Below, piece by piece: positions 1-6,518 of a stretch of DNA of 9,100 nt. Where the stretch lies: contig CALCHD010000018.1 of NCBI GenBank assembly GCA_937901105.1, forward strand, positions 1 through 9,100. Direction: 5' to 3'. The notes beneath the pieces are model-generated. The model was not told where the DNA came from and searched no databases. It saw only the letters and a list, made by a program, of their open reading frames with translations. How positions within the stretch are numbered: the stretch's first letter is position 1; each line of letters opens with the position of its first letter. The DNA comes from an uncultured Bacteroidales bacterium (lineage in GTDB: Bacteria; Bacteroidota; Bacteroidia; Bacteroidales; UBA932). Both the position numbers and the translations under genes were made by a program.

Positions 1-1
1 G

Positions 2-202
2 GATATCTCATCCGATATCGCGGACATTGACTGGTCTTGGACTTTTGACCGCGGCACGTTTGCAGGACGAGCTCTACATCTTACAAATGATATAATGCCC
101 GTAAACTGGAGCAGGACCAACAAGGCAAAATTCACTTGCACCGCATATGTCCGTATAGGCGAAAACAATATACAACCTGTAAGCAATAACGTAATCATAT
201 AA
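2..202 (+). CDS. 3' end of a phage structural protein with an Ig-like fold (partial)
   Basis: An open frame enters from the left edge and stops at TAA 200-202, leaving the last 66 residues. The visible part has the pattern of an Ig-like beta-sandwich: a WSWTF strand near residue 11, a helix-poor middle, a 'FTCTAYV' strand with a central Cys, and a closing 'SNNVII' strand. Similar modules appear in the next structural genes, so this is probably another member of the same tail or baseplate set. The next gene starts two bases after the stop, which suggests one operon. The function is not recognised; the Ig-like call is pattern-based inference. Confidence 0.72.
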   Translation, partial: DISSDIADIDWSWTFDRGTFAGRALHLTNDIMPVNWSRTNKAKFTCTAYVRIGENNIQPVSNNVII

Positions 203-204
203 AA

Positions 205-1335
205 ATGAAAATCAAAGCTCAACCCCAACCCCTGGCGATAGTCACCAGCTACACGCCACTGGTTACCAGATTCGGCATTGTGGCAACTGGTGGCAGCAGA
301 ACACAGTTCTACTACACAAATGAAGGGCAGTTCATTCCATCAAGGGCTGTTACCCCACTCCTACTGAAAGCACACCTGAACGTTGTTGATCCCGACGGGA
401 TAATACCCACCGGAGATAAGACTTCAAACCTGGCTGTACAGTGGTACGAGAACTCATATGAAAATCAGATCACAGCGGACACCGCGGGATATATCATTAA
501 TCCCGACAACTCAATCACAGTAACGAAGGATGTAATGCCGGAGTCTCCTGTACAGATTCTTGCGAGAGCCACATATAATGATCCAAGAAATGGGAATGCT
601 CTCATATATGAAGACAGGATGACCCTCTCTTCAATACGCAAGACAGACAATGTCCTCACCATCTCTGTAGACAAGCCGTCAAAAATAAGGTTCAACCCTA
701 TTGACGATCCTGAGATTATTGATATCACGGCAACCCTCAAGCTGGGAGTAAATGTGGTGGATGAGGGTGCAAAGTTCTTCTGGTATACAGTGAACAACGG
801 GGCCGAGACACTGATTGACGAGTCGGATACTGCCATAGAATACGTATCCGGCCAAGGTACGGCCACTTTGCGTATCAATGCTTCATACACTAACTTCTGC
901 ATCCTGCGAGTAAAGGCCACTACAGGGGAGATTGATGAGAAAACTCCTTATGCAGATATTGCGGTAGTGTATTCACTGCCGGAGGTGAAAGCACAAGTAT
1001 ACTGCCCTAATGGCTGCATCCTCAGGAGTAAAGAAGTGTCAAAGACGTTCAAATGCGTACTGAATACATCCAAAAGGATCCTCTCAGATGCTGAAATAGC
1101 AGAGCACTTCTTGATAAAGTGGTACCAGAAACCCATTGTTGCCGGCGGCACCGCATCTCACATAGGAGATGGAGCTACAATCTCGATTCCTACCGACAAA
1201 CTGAGGCTGCAAGGGAGACAGGCCATGAACGTGTTCCCTACCGTCTACAGCCGTGGCGCGTATGGATATGTGGTCAACGGCAACGGCAAGGCAGTAATTA
1301 CTACAGACAACAAACTGATCATAACACGAACTTGA
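205..1335 (+). CDS. Hypothetical phage structural protein with about three Ig-like modules
   Basis: This 376-residue protein starts at ATG 205, two bases after the previous stop, in an A-rich leader with no clear Shine-Dalgarno. It has no signal peptide or membrane segment and is rich in beta-strand-like stretches. Three repeats of a Trp-Tyr strand are visible at W80-Y81, W193-Y194 and W306-Y307. The first two are each followed some 30-45 residues later by an alternating hydrophobic strand (around 116-124 and 229-237), as in Ig-like or PKD-like sandwiches. Such domains are common in tail tube, baseplate and fibre proteins, where they bind surfaces or decorate the particle. The position upstream of a collagen-like fibre and a DGR target supports a tail role. 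I do not recognise a named family, so the exact job is unknown. Confidence 0.82.
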   Translation: MKIKAQPQPLAIVTSYTPLVTRFGIVATGGSRTQFYYTNEGQFIPSRAVTPLLLKAHLNVVDPDGIIPTGDKTSNLAVQWYENSYENQITADTAGYIINPDNSITVTKDVMPESPVQILARATYNDPRNGNALIYEDRMTLSSIRKTDNVLTISVDKPSKIRFNPIDDPEIIDITATLKLGVNVVDEGAKFFWYTVNNGAETLIDESDTAIEYVSGQGTATLRINASYTNFCILRVKATTGEIDEKTPYADIAVVYSLPEVKAQVYCPNGCILRSKEVSKTFKCVLNTSKRILSDAEIAEHFLIKWYQKPIVAGGTASHIGDGATISIPTDKLRLQGRQAMNVFPTVYSRGAYGYVVNGNGKAVITTDNKLIITRT

Positions 1336-1336
1336 T

Positions 1337-1732
1337 ATGAGAACTACAAAGTACTTCAAAGTAACAGCCGCAATTGCCCAGAGGGCAGGTGTGGCACAGG
1401 TGAGATACCGCACCGCAGACAACATGATGATCATATCGGAGCAGGACATCAGGGCCGTAAGGCTGCAACCTGAAGAATACCTCACGGGGGTTGTGGCGGC
1501 AGTCTTGACTGAAGAGGAAGCAACGGTCCTTATTGCCAAAGCCGGCAAACTTCTTGGCCCGCCACCTGCTGCAGAAACAGAAGCTCCATCTCCTGAAGAG
1601 GAAACCATGCAGGAGGAAGTGATCCAGCCAGCGGAAGAAGAGGTCACCTCTAAAGACGAGGGCACGAATGAGAGTGAGAATGAAAGCACGAATGAGTCAA
1701 CCAATAATATGGAGGAAATAGATAATGAATAA
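1337..1732 (+). CDS. Hypothetical phage protein with an acidic, low-complexity C-terminal tail
   Basis: This 131-residue protein begins at ATG 1337, directly after the previous stop (1333-1335). Residues 1-75 look folded: a basic start (MRTTKYFKV), then strands and helices ending in a run like 'LTEEEATVLIAKAG'. From about residue 76 it becomes a disordered tail, starting with Pro-Pro-Pro and then mostly Glu, Asn, Ser and Thr, with short NES/NEST repeats near the end. The tail comes from imperfect DNA repeats: the 10-mer cacgaatgag occurs twice, around 1664 and 1687. Its end overlaps the next start by eight bases, which suggests translational coupling. It could be a small tail-associated or chaperone-like protein; no family is recognised. 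Confidence 0.75.
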   Translation: MRTTKYFKVTAAIAQRAGVAQVRYRTADNMMIISEQDIRAVRLQPEEYLTGVVAAVLTEEEATVLIAKAGKLLGPPPAAETEAPSPEEETMQEEVIQPAEEEVTSKDEGTNESENESTNESTNNMEEIDNE

Positions 1733-2750
1733 TGTTTCTGGAAATTTTTTCGTAGAAATGCTGGTAGATGGCGACTCCGCACAAGGCAATATCCGATCTA
1801 CCAAACCACTCGTACAGATGTACAATCCAACTACTGGAGGTTGCATTCCTGACTGGTCTTCAGTGTCAAACCAGCCTATCATCTACCCCGTAATGCGCTC
1901 AGGCAATGAAAACACTATCAAGCCTGTGATTGCGGGGTCAGAGACGTGGTTCTACAACAACACTAAGATCACATTCAACGATTCCGGCATTGCCTCAGCG
2001 CCAGACAATGTTATAGGCAAACTGCAGAAGGTGACCTACAACAACGGAACTGTTGATGTTCCCGCATTGAGAATCATTGCCAATCTTGCATCCGCATCAA
2101 ACATGGACGCAGACACAATTACAATGTCAGGGAAAATAGAGGCATCCGGACATGCGCTGAGCTTTTATGTGGATATTCCACTGGCCATTTCAGAGTATTC
2201 AGACAGTGCATATTCAGGATTTATCCACGCCTCCAACGGCGGCATCATTGATGAGGGTTCTGAGATTGTTGAGCTGACACAGGCGCTGTATAAGGGTGGA
2301 GACCTAGTTCCACAGGGATACTACTCAGTAGCATGGTATAAAGACGGTTCCAATGTACCGTTCTCAACAGCTTCTTCCGCACAGCTGTCCCAGGCTGACA
2401 TTGACGGAAAGCATGTCATCTACTGCAAGTTTTTAGTAGATACTGAGGTAGTGGCCAATTATGCACAAGAGGTGTCCGATGAGACTGACCCGTATTTCAT
2501 AGATGTGACCTGGAGCGGAAGGACAAAATTGGCAACCGGAGAAACCCTGGCAGGGCAATGTAAAGTAAAAAAAGTGGGAACCGGAGAGACGCAGACAGGA
2601 TTCTCATTTGAGGTAACCATGACAGACACTGCCGGCAATGCGTTTGCTCCAGCATCGGCCCCTACTGCAGACGGTCTTATATATTTGACCTATGCAGATG
2701 CGCAACGGGCAGGTGGAAATATCACAGGGTACATTATAGCCACAAAATAG
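1725..2750 (+). CDS. Hypothetical phage structural protein with Ig-like modules
   Basis: This 341-residue protein starts at ATG 1725, overlapping the end of the previous gene. A GGAGGA stretch at 1711-1716 sits about eight bases upstream and could act as a ribosome binding site, although it is also part of the preceding coding sequence. There is no signal peptide or transmembrane segment. Two Trp-aromatic strands resemble those of the 376-aa neighbour: W75-F76 and W204-Y205. The second is followed by a 'Leu-x-x-x-Asp-hydrophobic' turn and a Cys-containing strand near residue 234. The C-terminal 80 residues are Gly/Thr-rich and probably form another beta domain. A tail or baseplate role is inferred from its place in a compact run of structural genes; the specific function is unknown. 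Confidence 0.82.
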   Translation: MNNVSGNFFVEMLVDGDSAQGNIRSTKPLVQMYNPTTGGCIPDWSSVSNQPIIYPVMRSGNENTIKPVIAGSETWFYNNTKITFNDSGIASAPDNVIGKLQKVTYNNGTVDVPALRIIANLASASNMDADTITMSGKIEASGHALSFYVDIPLAISEYSDSAYSGFIHASNGGIIDEGSEIVELTQALYKGGDLVPQGYYSVAWYKDGSNVPFSTASSAQLSQADIDGKHVIYCKFLVDTEVVANYAQEVSDETDPYFIDVTWSGRTKLATGETLAGQCKVKKVGTGETQTGFSFEVTMTDTAGNAFAPASAPTADGLIYLTYADAQRAGGNITGYIIATK

Positions 2751-2755
2751 CATAT

Positions 2756-3766
2756 ATGGCAAAAAACATAAGAATAGTCGGCACATTTGAAGTGTGCTCC
2801 CTTGAGCAGGGACCTCAAGGCCCACAAGGGCCAAGGGGTCCCATGGAGAGGATCCGCAAATGGGAGGCGGGCGCCAGCTATACAGCTGGTGGAGCAGGAG
2901 AGGATTATGGCGATATCGTATACGAGGATGGCAGCAGAGTCCCATATGAGTGCGTGGTATCCCATACCGCACAGGAGGGCTACCCCCCTTCTGCGCTGGC
3001 CAATCACAGCGACCCATCAATGCGCTACTGGAGAGCCGGAGAGCACCGCTACATGGTTGCAACAGACATAATGCTGTCGCGCCTGATAGTAGCCTCAGAA
3101 ATTGATGTAGAGAGCCTGGTTGCCCAAAAATTTGAAACTTCTGGTGACGCCAAGGTGCGCATACAGAACGGCCTCATGGAGGTGTTCGGCTCAGCCAACA
3201 AGGTTGAACCAAACATCCGATTTGGAGTGAATGAAGACGGGTACGCAGTCCTGCAATATTTTGACAACAGCGGAAAGTTCCTCTATGATCTGGGGCCAAA
3301 CGGTTTGTCCGAAATAGATGTTCGTGAAGCAAAATGGATAACTTACCGGCGTAAATTTCTGGGAACAGATGAAGCAACAGTAGTGCGTGGCACCGCTTGG
3401 AAAAATACCCTTTACACATCTGGAACTGATGTATACAAATACGTATCCAAAGTGGTGGCAGGTGTGAACCAGGATCCTCAGAATGACGGATTATATTTCA
3501 ATGTCAAAAATACAGAAGGCGAAAAGCTGAATGGATGGTACTGCCCAGTAGGCTCAAATGGCTCCGGAACCGACAACTCCGTTGGAATGGTTCCATCATA
3601 TGAATATGTACGCGATACATCAATATATCAGCCAGCCGTAACGAACAAAGCCGGCCACTCCATTTACTTCAAGAATCTAGAATACTACCAAAATGGAGTA
3701 TTAACCCGCATTCAGCCTGTTTACTGGGCTGTCCCAACAAGTAACACAGCTTACCCTGTCAACTAA
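2756..3766 (+). CDS. Tail-fibre-like protein with collagen-like Gly-Pro-x tract
   Basis: This 336-residue protein starts at ATG 2756, five bases after the previous stop. Residues 1-18 form a short N-terminal segment, then residues 19-29 are a collagen-like tract with Gly at 19, 22, 25 and 28, each followed by Pro. Residues 35-72 carry W36, Y42, the motif YGDIV at 51-55, Y64 and H70, spaced like a small CBM5/12-type carbohydrate-binding module (inference). Residues 103-127 look like an amphipathic helix, followed by a beta-rich region of the kind seen in trimeric fibres. Collagen-like tracts are well known in phage tail fibres and help trimerise the shaft. It lies 18 bases upstream of the DGR target gene, so the two products may assemble together at the host-contacting tip. 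The receptor is unknown. Confidence 0.8.
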   Translation: MAKNIRIVGTFEVCSLEQGPQGPQGPRGPMERIRKWEAGASYTAGGAGEDYGDIVYEDGSRVPYECVVSHTAQEGYPPSALANHSDPSMRYWRAGEHRYMVATDIMLSRLIVASEIDVESLVAQKFETSGDAKVRIQNGLMEVFGSANKVEPNIRFGVNEDGYAVLQYFDNSGKFLYDLGPNGLSEIDVREAKWITYRRKFLGTDEATVVRGTAWKNTLYTSGTDVYKYVSKVVAGVNQDPQNDGLYFNVKNTEGEKLNGWYCPVGSNGSGTDNSVGMVPSYEYVRDTSIYQPAVTNKAGHSIYFKNLEYYQNGVLTRIQPVYWAVPTSNTAYPVN

Positions 3767-3770
3767 CTTT

Positions 3771-3782
3771 TTAAAATTTTAA
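3771..3782. promoter_or_regulatory. A/T palindrome in the leader of the variable-protein gene
   Basis: TTAAAATTTTAA is a perfect 12-bp palindrome in the 18-base gap before the DGR target gene and ends two bases before its ATG. Bacteroidetes translation starts favour unstructured A/T-rich leaders over Shine-Dalgarno sequences, so this may simply be the initiation region. A regulator-binding role is possible but unsupported. Confidence 0.3.
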
Positions 3783-3784
3783 TT

Positions 3785-4552
3785 ATGGAAAAAATTACAG
3801 AAGCCCAGAACAATCTGGCGAAAGAAGTCATCAATACAGCATCATCTGATTGGTATGTAAAAATTGTAAACCCAACCACCGGAGAGGAGAAACTCATCAG
3901 TCTGAAAAATCACGCAGCAATGTCACTCAACCTTTGCCCATGGCAAAAAGACGGAGCTTTTATAATGTATCACAGAAAATCGGATGATTTTCCACTTGCT
4001 GTACCATATTCTTCATGGCCAAGCCTTCAGAATAGCGGAGAGATTGCAGACGGGGTTTTAATCATCAGAGGCGACAAACATATAGTTGTCGCACCGACAG
4101 AAGCTACACTATACTGGAGTAAAGGAACAGGAACTGCTACAGCCACAACATCTGACAGGCTTGTTGCGATGAGTGACTGGGAGGGCAAAAGCAAAACTGC
4201 AGCAATTGTGGCCAACGCAGCATTCAAGGATGATGGGGCCGGATATGCTCCAGGATACTGTAATGCATATTCAAGAACCAACGCAAATGGCGCAGGCCTT
4301 ACAGCTGGAAAATGGTGGCTACCTTCAGTGGCAGAACTGGTAATGATGTGGAGCAACTTTGAAATCATCAATGAAGGACTCAAGCTTATCACTGGTGCAA
4401 CATTGCTTCAGAGAACATGGTACTGGAGCAGCACGGAGGGCTCGGCTTCCGGCGCCTGGGGTCTGGGCTTCAGCAATGGCACCCTCTACGGCTGGTACGA
4501 TAAGGTGAGCGATCAGTTTCAGGTCCGTGCCGTCTCAGCATTTATCAGTTAA
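3785..4552 (+). CDS. DGR variable (target) protein with C-terminal C-type-lectin-like domain
   Basis: This 255-residue protein is the target that the retroelement diversifies. Residues 1-110 form an N-terminal part, probably for attachment to the tail. Residues 150-255 look like the C-type-lectin/FGE-like fold used by DGR targets, with the landmark 'GKWWLPSVAEL' at 175-185, a 'WYWSST' strand at 212-217 and the ending 'VRAVSAF'. The variable repeat covers codons 216-252. Residues that differ from the template are G219, G223, G226, G228, T233, Y235, G236, Y238, D239, D243 and F245; all are Asn in the template. N231 is the one template Asn kept. The fixed residues between them (Trp, Phe, Leu, Val) would form the scaffold. 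Its place after the fibre-like gene suggests a receptor-binding tip protein. ATG 3785 is the first start after the upstream stop. Confidence 0.95.
   Translation: MEKITEAQNNLAKEVINTASSDWYVKIVNPTTGEEKLISLKNHAAMSLNLCPWQKDGAFIMYHRKSDDFPLAVPYSSWPSLQNSGEIADGVLIIRGDKHIVVAPTEATLYWSKGTGTATATTSDRLVAMSDWEGKSKTAAIVANAAFKDDGAGYAPGYCNAYSRTNANGAGLTAGKWWLPSVAELVMMWSNFEIINEGLKLITGATLLQRTWYWSSTEGSASGAWGLGFSNGTLYGWYDKVSDQFQVRAVSAFIS
4431..4540 (+). repeat. DGR variable repeat (VR)
   Basis: This 110-bp segment aligns without gaps to 5029-5138. There are 17 mismatches, all where the template has A: 12 A-to-G, 4 A-to-T and 1 A-to-C. No mismatch occurs at the 76 non-A template positions. Altered positions run from 4439 to 4518, and the last 22 bases (4519-4540, GC-rich core ggtccgtgccg) are identical to TR, as expected for the initiation-of-mutagenic-homing end. 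Similarity stops abruptly at 4540/5138. The varied codons are all NNY types, which cannot become stop codons. Confidence 0.97.
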
Positions 4553-4561
4553 CCCTTTAAC
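4548..4561. promoter_or_regulatory. Candidate DGR hairpin/cruciform just downstream of VR
   Basis: GTTAA (4548-4552), loop CCCT, TTAAC (4557-4561) form a 5-bp stem with a 4-base loop, seven bases after the end of VR and spanning the stop codon of the target gene. In the Bordetella phage DGR a hairpin/cruciform with a 4-base loop a few bases after VR increases retrohoming. Position and loop size fit, but this stem is shorter and A/T-rich, so chance is possible. Confidence 0.45.
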
Positions 4562-4579
4562 GCTTTAACTCTCCAGCGA

Positions 4580-4945
4580 ATGATAGCAAGTGAATTGAAA
4601 GTATACAGGGATACGTATCTATTATGCACAAAACTTATGGATACAACAGTGCATTTTCCAAGAATGCACAAGTACACCCTTGGCCAGAAAATTAACTCAG
4701 TATCCCTTGAGCTGTTTGAATACATACAGCTTGCAAATATGTTCAAGTACGAACGCTTGAAATATCTCAACGGCTTTATAGTAAAGTTTGAGCTGCTCAA
4801 GATACTTATCAGAATAGCTGGAGAGAAAAAGCTGATATCCTTAAGCCGGCAAGCAGAGTTCGCGCAACTGATATCTGGAATCGGAAAGCAAATAACAGCA
4901 TGGAAGAACTCCCCAACAAATGGAGCAACGCAAGAACCTCATTAA
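4580..4945 (+). CDS. avd: DGR accessory variability determinant (Avd-like four-helix-bundle protein)
   Basis: The predicted 121-residue protein is almost all alpha-helical with many Lys and Arg residues, near the length of the Bordetella phage Avd (about 128 residues). The N-terminal part has the family-like sequence 'VYRDTYLLCTKLMD' (8-21), followed by 'FPRMHKYTLGQKI' (26-38), and then further long amphipathic helices to about residue 110. Avd forms a pentameric barrel that binds the reverse transcriptase and the TR RNA and is needed for mutagenic cDNA synthesis. The gene lies between VR and TR, 27 bases after the target gene. The leader has no strong ribosome binding site. The call rests on pattern and position, and both are typical. 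Confidence 0.9.
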   Translation: MIASELKVYRDTYLLCTKLMDTTVHFPRMHKYTLGQKINSVSLELFEYIQLANMFKYERLKYLNGFIVKFELLKILIRIAGEKKLISLSRQAEFAQLISGIGKQITAWKNSPTNGATQEPH

Positions 4946-5168
4946 GGCCAAGGCCATGAGACACGTATTCTTCCCGATAATGGACGGGCGGCTATCATTT
5001 ATAGCTAAGACCAAGAAATGCCCGTTTGGCACGGAGAACTCGGCTTCCAACGCCTGGAATCTGAACTTCAGCAATGGCAACCTCAACAACTGGAACAATA
5101 AGGTGAGCAATCAGAATCAGGTCCGTGCCGTCTCAGCACTAACGGAAAAAGAATAGAACAGCGTAAAT
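4946..5168 (+). ncRNA. DGR template RNA region (avd-RT intergenic)
   Basis: The 223 bases between avd and the reverse transcriptase contain TR and are best read as part of the DGR template RNA, which in known systems runs from the avd end into the RT start and carries structured flanks. Upstream of TR a stem is visible: acgggc 4984-4989 pairs with gcccgt 5020-5025, extendable by G-U pairs, and it encloses a small hairpin gctat/atagc at 4991-5005. The structure ends one base before TR begins. A tandem aaggcc repeat lies at 4944-4955. The exact RNA ends cannot be read from sequence. Confidence 0.75.
5029..5138 (+). repeat. DGR template repeat (TR)
   Basis: This is the invariant donor copy of the variable repeat. 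It has 34 adenines in 110 bases, 24 of them in 12 AAC/AAT codons when read in the target gene frame. This placement is typical of templates designed for surface diversification: adenine changes in AAY can give 15 amino acids but never a stop. Seventeen of the 34 adenines differ from VR. Apart from the AAY codons, adenines are few, so scaffold residues are protected. Confidence 0.96.
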
Positions 5169-6383
5169 ATGATAACATACGAAGGCGTAATGGAAGCGTA
5201 CTTGGACTGCCGCAGAAAGAAGCGGAGAACAGCCAATGCGCTGAAATGTGAGGCTGCAATGGAGGATGTCATTGCTGAACTCGTTGACGCAGTAAACAAC
5301 AGATCATACACTCCATCCAGAAGCATAGCCTTCATAGTTACATATCCACGATACAGGGAGGTCTTTGCTGCCGACTTCAAGGATAGAATAATGCATCATT
5401 ATGTAGCTCTACGCTTGGAGCCACTTTTTGAAAATGTACTCAACGACAGAACATTTAACTGTCGCAAAGGAAAAGGAACACTATGCGGGATACAACAGCT
5501 GAAGGAAGACATCTATAGCTGTAGCGAAGGATATACCAAAGATTGCTATATAGCAAAATTTGATATAAAAGGCTTCTTCATGAGCATAAGCAAACCGCTT
5601 ATACATCAAATGGTAGACGCCTTCATCAGCAACAATTATACAGGAGAAGATAAAGAAGATTTAAGATTCATATGTAAACAGATAAACCTGCATCATCCAG
5701 AGAACAACTGTATAAAGCAATCCAGGCAGGAAATGTGGAAACATATCCCACCAAACAAATCTCTATTCACAAATGAACCATCAAGAGGAGTGCCTATTGG
5801 GAACCTGCCTTCTCAGATATTCGCAAACTTTGTTCTGGATAAATTTGACTGGGAGATAGAAAAGCAAGGATTCAAATATCACGGAAGATATGTGGACGAC
5901 TCATACGTGATTCACCCGAACAAAGATAAACTCCTGGAGCTGGCTGCGCATCTGAGAGCGTATTTAAGAGATGAGTTGCAGCTGGAATTGCACCCAAACA
6001 AATTCTACCTCCAACACTACACCAAAGGAGTTGAGTTTATCGGTGCATTTGTAAAACCTTACAGGAGCTACATCCTGAACAGAAGTGTATTCAAACTGAA
6101 GCAGCAAATACGCAGGATGAACAAAAGCAGAAACCTGGCTGAAATAAAACGCAATATCCACAGCATCAACTCATACCTGGGGCTAATGGGACACCACTCC
6201 TCTTACGGTATAAGAAGAAGACTGCTCAAAGAAATCAGCCCAAGAGTACACAAATACTTATACATAACAAACCACCACAAGAAAGTAGCGCTCAAAAAGA
6301 AATACAAAGATGCTGAAATCTATAAAGAACGAATCAGAAACGGAGAATTCTACAAATTCACCCTCGCTGAGCCTATACTCTAA
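5169..6383 (+). CDS. DGR reverse transcriptase
   Basis: This 404-residue enzyme copies the TR RNA into adenine-mutated cDNA. Visible reverse transcriptase motifs, in order, are: 'FNCRKGKG' at 96-103, the first catalytic Asp in 'FDIKGFF' (131-137, D132), 'IGNLPSQ' at 210-216, and the catalytic pair in 'YVDD' (241-244, D243 and D244). The 'IGxxxSQ' form is diagnostic of DGR enzymes; group II intron and retroviral enzymes have Gln-Gly and Ser-Pro at these places. The length is within the usual DGR range, and no maturase, endonuclease or RNase H domain follows. The C-terminal third is basic and should be the thumb, used for RNA and Avd binding. ATG 5169 follows TR by 30 bases and has an A-rich leader. 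No frameshift or missing catalytic residue is seen. Confidence 0.97.
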   Translation: MITYEGVMEAYLDCRRKKRRTANALKCEAAMEDVIAELVDAVNNRSYTPSRSIAFIVTYPRYREVFAADFKDRIMHHYVALRLEPLFENVLNDRTFNCRKGKGTLCGIQQLKEDIYSCSEGYTKDCYIAKFDIKGFFMSISKPLIHQMVDAFISNNYTGEDKEDLRFICKQINLHHPENNCIKQSRQEMWKHIPPNKSLFTNEPSRGVPIGNLPSQIFANFVLDKFDWEIEKQGFKYHGRYVDDSYVIHPNKDKLLELAAHLRAYLRDELQLELHPNKFYLQHYTKGVEFIGAFVKPYRSYILNRSVFKLKQQIRRMNKSRNLAEIKRNIHSINSYLGLMGHHSSYGIRRRLLKEISPRVHKYLYITNHHKKVALKKKYKDAEIYKERIRNGEFYKFTLAEPIL

Positions 6384-6486
6384 AGATATAGATATAGACC
6401 TGGTAAGAGCGCTATCCAAACTAGGATGTGTGATAATATCACAAAATGGAGACAAGGTTGCATATGAAGTATATAAAGACAAATAA
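6310..6486 (+). CDS. Small hypothetical protein overlapping the end of the reverse transcriptase gene
   Basis: A 58-codon frame opens at ATG 6310 inside the last part of the RT gene, in another frame, overlaps it by 74 bases and ends at TAA 6484-6486. The overlapping part is Ser/Asn/Glu-rich. The non-overlapping part, from about residue 24, reads like a small folded domain: an amphipathic helix 'DLVRALSKLG', then two strands around 'CVIISQNGDK' and 'VAYEVYK'. No upstream in-frame start exists after the TAG at 6286. It may be an accessory of the DGR or an unrelated small phage gene. The overlap, codon make-up and beta-hairpin-like ending favour a real gene. Confidence 0.5.
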   Translation: MLKSIKNESETENSTNSPSLSLYSKDIDIDLVRALSKLGCVIISQNGDKVAYEVYKDK

Positions 6487-6518
6487 AATATGTCCTTCCA
6501 TGAGCAATACAGCAAAAT

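Larger units (their letters stand above)
3785..6383 (+). mobile_element. Diversity-generating retroelement (target, avd, TR, reverse transcriptase)
   Basis: All parts of a DGR lie on one strand in a common order: target gene with VR at its 3' end, Avd-like accessory gene, TR, then the reverse transcriptase. In established systems the TR RNA is copied by the RT-Avd complex with errors at adenines, and the cDNA replaces VR while TR stays unchanged. Here the 110-bp VR and TR differ only at template adenines, and all reading frames are intact, so the cassette looks functional and has been active in its recent history. Confidence 0.96.

Noticed and set aside
1084..1782. Long - strand open frame (about 230 codons)
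   Set aside because: It lies opposite three well-supported + strand genes, crosses two of their boundaries, and its product is Ser/Leu-rich without recognisable motifs.
2680..2687. TATATTTG as a promoter -7 element
   Set aside because: It is within the coding sequence of the 341-aa gene, has no clear -33 partner, and such short matches are expected by chance.
2604..3062. - strand open frames in the fibre gene start
   Set aside because: Cys/Pro/Arg-rich products reflect the complement of Gly-Pro-rich + strand codons; no start context or motif supports them.
5169..6383. Reverse transcriptase as group II intron, retron or CRISPR-associated enzyme
   Set aside because: The IGxxxSQ motif, absence of maturase/endonuclease domains or cas genes, and the neighbouring TR/VR pair and Avd point to a DGR.
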